A model generated the notes under the pieces. It was given only the letters and a program-made list of their open reading frames with translations. It made no database searches and was not told the DNA's origin. Positions 31,804 to 33,948 of a stretch of 33,948 bases of DNA are shown here, piece after piece; position 1 is the stretch's first letter, and every line of letters begins with the position of its first letter. The DNA is from Bryobacterales bacterium (lineage in GTDB: Bacteria > Acidobacteriota > Terriglobia > Bryobacterales > UBA6623). The DNA is taken from NCBI GenBank assembly GCA_028819255.1, contig JAPPMB010000152.1, positions 1 to 33,948 of the forward strand. The letters run 5' to 3'. Both the position numbers and the translations under genes were made by a program.

Positions 31804-32616
31804 ATGCAGCCTGAGCGTGTGCGGCTGGAGCGGGCCGCCTGCGTCGCCACTCTGGTTCTCAACCGACCCGAGGTCCGCAATGCGCTGGATTCCGCGACCG
31901 TGGCTGAACTCACCCGCAGACTTCGGGACCTTGACGCGGACCCGCGTGTCCGCGTCGTCGTGCTGGCCGGGGAGGGTTCGTGCTTCAGCGCCGGCGCCGA
32001 CCTGCGTGCCATGCGCGCCATGGGAAGGGTTCAATTGGAAGACAACCTGGCCGACACGCGCGGCTTCGTCGAGATGCTGCGGGTGCTGAGCGCCCTCTCC
32101 AAGCCGACCCTCGCCAGAGTCCACGGCGCCTCGGTGGGCGGGGGTGTCGGCCTGGTCGCCTGCTGCGACATCGCGCTTGCTTCCGACGACGCCTACTTTC
32201 GGCTCAGCGAAGTGCGGCTCGGCCTCGTTCCAGCGATGGTGGGACCGTACCTGGTCGAGGCGCTCGGCCCCCGTGTCGCGCGGCGGCTGATGCTGACGGC
32301 CGAGCGGTTCGACGCCCGCCAGGCGGAGAAATGGGGGCTGGTGCACGAGGTGCACCGACGCTCCGAACTCCTGCAGGCGTCAGACGCGATGGTTCTGCGG
32401 CTCCTGCGGGGAGGCCCCGGAGCGCAGGCCATCTGCAAGGACCTGGTGCGGGAAATCGCTGACGCCCCTCTTGATCACGCGATCCGGGACCGCACCGCGG
32501 TCGAGCTCGCGTCGCAGCGGTCGTCCGCCGAAGGACGGGCTGGCGTGAGGGCCTTCTTCCAGAAGGCGCGGCCTCCCTGGGCGGCCGCGGGAGAGGGGAA
32601 CGGCGGATGCGGCTAG
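31804..32616 (+). CDS. Enoyl-CoA hydratase/isomerase-family protein (methylglutaconyl/carboxygeranoyl-CoA-hydratase-like)
   Basis: A 270-residue crotonase-fold enzyme acting on acyl-CoA thioesters. The oxyanion hole is formed by CFSAGADLRAM and by GASVGGGVGL. Of the two catalytic glutamates of classical enoyl-CoA hydratase, the second is present (SEVRLGLVPA). The first, normally in C-E-L after the glycine run, is replaced by glycine in GGGVGLVACCD. This pattern and ACCDIALASDDAYFRLSEV resemble the gamma-carboxygeranoyl/methylglutaconyl-CoA hydratase group used in leucine and terpenoid breakdown. No carboxylase or lyase partner is nearby, so the pathway is open. It is complete; the C-terminal tail is Gly-rich. 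Confidence 0.88.
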   Translation: MQPERVRLERAACVATLVLNRPEVRNALDSATVAELTRRLRDLDADPRVRVVVLAGEGSCFSAGADLRAMRAMGRVQLEDNLADTRGFVEMLRVLSALSKPTLARVHGASVGGGVGLVACCDIALASDDAYFRLSEVRLGLVPAMVGPYLVEALGPRVARRLMLTAERFDARQAEKWGLVHEVHRRSELLQASDAMVLRLLRGGPGAQAICKDLVREIADAPLDHAIRDRTAVELASQRSSAEGRAGVRAFFQKARPPWAAAGEGNGGCG

Positions 32617-32748
32617 GGACCCGACCGGCGGGAATGACTCGCAGGTGGGCAGTCGGTCCTCACGGCATTCGGCTGACGGGGCGCGGCGAGCCGCTGGGGC
32701 CGAGAGAGCAGGTCGCCGAGGGTGCCTGAGGCCGGACGGGGGCTGACC

Positions 32749-33855
32749 ATGGACGGCGGCATCCGTCCCGGAAGCACGCTCGCACAGTCGGTGTCCCGCT
32801 CGCCCGACACCCCCGACGTTGCTTCGCGGGCCGACCTTGAGGCGCTCCCCAAGGCCGAGCTGCACCTTCATCTCCGGGGGGCCATGCCGTTGTCGTATCT
32901 GCGGACGAAATTCCGGAAGTACCCGCCCGGCCGCGCGATCGAATCGGCCCGTCCGCGGCTTCGGGACCGCATGCTCTCCCAGGCCGGCATCCGTCGGATC
33001 CTCAGCTCGGCGAACCCCTCCCGCGAGGCGCACCGCCTCTTCGCCTACTCCTCTTTCGACGGGTTTTTGGCCTCCTATCTGTTCACCGGCTACTTCGTCC
33101 GCGAGGCGGAGGATCTTCGGGAGCTGGTCTCGACGGTGCGTCAGACGCTGCGGGAGCAGCACGTGACCTATGCCGAGATCACGGTCTCGGTGCCGGAGTA
33201 CATCATGCACGGCATCCCGCTGGACGAGATCATGGCAGTGCTGGCGGAGGAGCCGGACGGGTCGCCCACCGTGCGGTGGATCGTCGACCTGGTCCGGGAC
33301 TTCGGACCGGACGCGTGCGAGGAGTTGCTGGAGAGAGTTCTGGCTCTGCGCCCGCCTTCCCTCGTGGGGCTCACGCTGGGCGGCAGGGAGCACGTGCACC
33401 CGCCCGCTCCGTTCCGGCGCGTTTACGAGATCGCCCGCGAGGGCGGCCTCCGGACAACGGTCCATGCAGGCGAAGGCCGCGGCCCGGAAAGCGTTTGGGA
33501 CGCCGTTCGCATCCTGGAGGTCGAACGCATCGGGCACGGCGTCCGCGCCGTCGAGGATCCCTCGCTCGTCCGCTTTCTGGCCGAGCACCGGATCCCGCTC
33601 GAAGTCTGCCCGACAAGCAACGTCCGCACCGCCATCTACGCATCGATCGAGGCGCACCCGGTTCGAATGCTCTTTGAGGCGGGAGTGCCGCTGTCGATCA
33701 GCACGGATGATCCGTCGTTCTTCGGGGTCAGCCTTGCAGAGGAGCTGGCCGGCCTGCGCCGCGTCGGCTTCTCATGGAGCGAGATTGGGGACCTCGCGCA
33801 CGGTGCGTTCGGAATGGCGTTCGACCCGCTCGCGGCGGCTGCGCAGGATCCCTGA
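32749..33855 (+). CDS. add: Adenosine deaminase
   Basis: A 368-residue zinc amidohydrolase of the adenosine/AMP deaminase family, converting adenosine to inosine in purine salvage. All active-site residues are in place relative to mouse ADA: His39 and His41 (HLHLRG), His239 and Glu242 (VHAGEG), His263 (RIGHGV), and Asp320/Asp321 (STDDPSFF). A 30-residue disordered lead precedes the first strand. I chose the ATG at 32749 with GGGGG upstream; a GTG at 32722 would add nine residues. Related activities (adenine deaminase, N6-modified purine deaminase) share these residues, so the substrate is inferred. It stands about 130 bp after the hydratase gene. Confidence 0.92.
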   Translation: MDGGIRPGSTLAQSVSRSPDTPDVASRADLEALPKAELHLHLRGAMPLSYLRTKFRKYPPGRAIESARPRLRDRMLSQAGIRRILSSANPSREAHRLFAYSSFDGFLASYLFTGYFVREAEDLRELVSTVRQTLREQHVTYAEITVSVPEYIMHGIPLDEIMAVLAEEPDGSPTVRWIVDLVRDFGPDACEELLERVLALRPPSLVGLTLGGREHVHPPAPFRRVYEIAREGGLRTTVHAGEGRGPESVWDAVRILEVERIGHGVRAVEDPSLVRFLAEHRIPLEVCPTSNVRTAIYASIEAHPVRMLFEAGVPLSISTDDPSFFGVSLAEELAGLRRVGFSWSEIGDLAHGAFGMAFDPLAAAAQDP

Positions 33856-33875
33856 TCTGGCTTTCGTCGATTCCT

Positions 33876-33891
33876 GGGAGTCCGAACTCCC
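33876..33891 (+). terminator. Hairpin after the adenosine deaminase gene
   Basis: GGGAGT-CCGA-ACTCCC forms a perfect six-base-pair stem with a four-base loop, 20 nt after the add stop. There is no run of T directly after it, so intrinsic termination is uncertain. Confidence 0.4.
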
Positions 33892-33901
33892 TAGCCCAAG
33901 T

Positions 33902-33932
33902 TTGTCACCTATATTTGCAAGTCCTTTATAAT
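33902..33932 (+). promoter_or_regulatory. Candidate promoter at the right edge
   Basis: An AT-rich tail containing TTGTCA at 33902-33907 and a perfect TATAAT at 33927-33932, spacing 19 nt. It probably serves a gene beyond the window. Confidence 0.4.
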
Positions 33933-33948
33933 CAGTAAGTTCTACGTT

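Noticed and set aside
1..33948. CRISPR arrays, tRNA or rRNA genes
   Set aside because: No regularly spaced repeats, and no tRNA arm or rRNA signature found by eye; short or divergent ones could be missed without a structure search.

Overview
The window is GC-rich bacterial DNA. I judge it most likely to come from an Acidobacteriota genome. The main reasons are a tandem pair of secreted VWA proteins of the 'VWFA-related Acidobacterial domain' type, a CRTAC1 (FG-GAP/ASPIC-UnbV) protein next to exported TPR proteins, and an exported alkaline-ceramidase-like protein. This placement is inference from gene content, not from a marker phylogeny.

Layout. (1) About 1-9.3 kb is a worn accessory region. 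It holds the C-terminal end of an IS110-type transposase, a ParDE-type toxin-antitoxin pair, a heavily decayed copy of a TPR gene whose intact paralogue lies about 11 kb downstream, a PepSY membrane protein with a tiny Tat-lipoprotein gene upstream, a decayed DDE integrase, a JmjC/cupin oxygenase, and an AAA_14/DUF4143 ATPase behind two phased palindromes. Gene-free stretches of 0.5-0.8 kb separate them. (2) 9.3-17.6 kb encodes exported proteins: CRTAC1 beta-propeller, alpha/beta-hydrolase esterase, two translationally coupled TPR proteins, and an alkaline-ceramidase family protein. (3) 17.9-21.1 kb, minus strand, reads pyrG, an iolG-like dehydrogenase, then a MazE-like antitoxin followed by a broken MazF remnant. 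(4) 21.4-23.6 kb, plus strand, holds the overlapping VWA pair and a small basic protein converging on pta. (5) 23.6-27.2 kb, minus strand, holds pta, a CPA2 antiporter with CBS domains, a 59-codon membrane/CxxC reading frame and a small conserved protein. (6) 27.7-33.9 kb, plus strand, holds a membrane phosphodiesterase/phosphatase coupled to xseA, a TlpA-like lipoprotein overlapping a stand-alone DsbD N-terminal domain, an enoyl-CoA hydratase-family enzyme and adenosine deaminase.

The most interesting signal is regulatory. Six genes that probably head transcripts (small Tat lipoprotein, ceramidase-like, pta, 82-aa conserved protein, membrane phosphatase, enoyl-CoA hydratase) each have a TAnnnT-like -10 hexamer ending only 7-10 nt before an ATG. 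This spacing places transcription starts at or next to the start codon, so these mRNAs may be leaderless. Operon-internal genes instead show Shine-Dalgarno sequences or stop/start overlaps. Other points of note are the decayed TPR paralogue, the orphaned antitoxin, the phased palindromes and the 59-codon gene. I found no rRNA, tRNA, CRISPR array or obviously new defence system.
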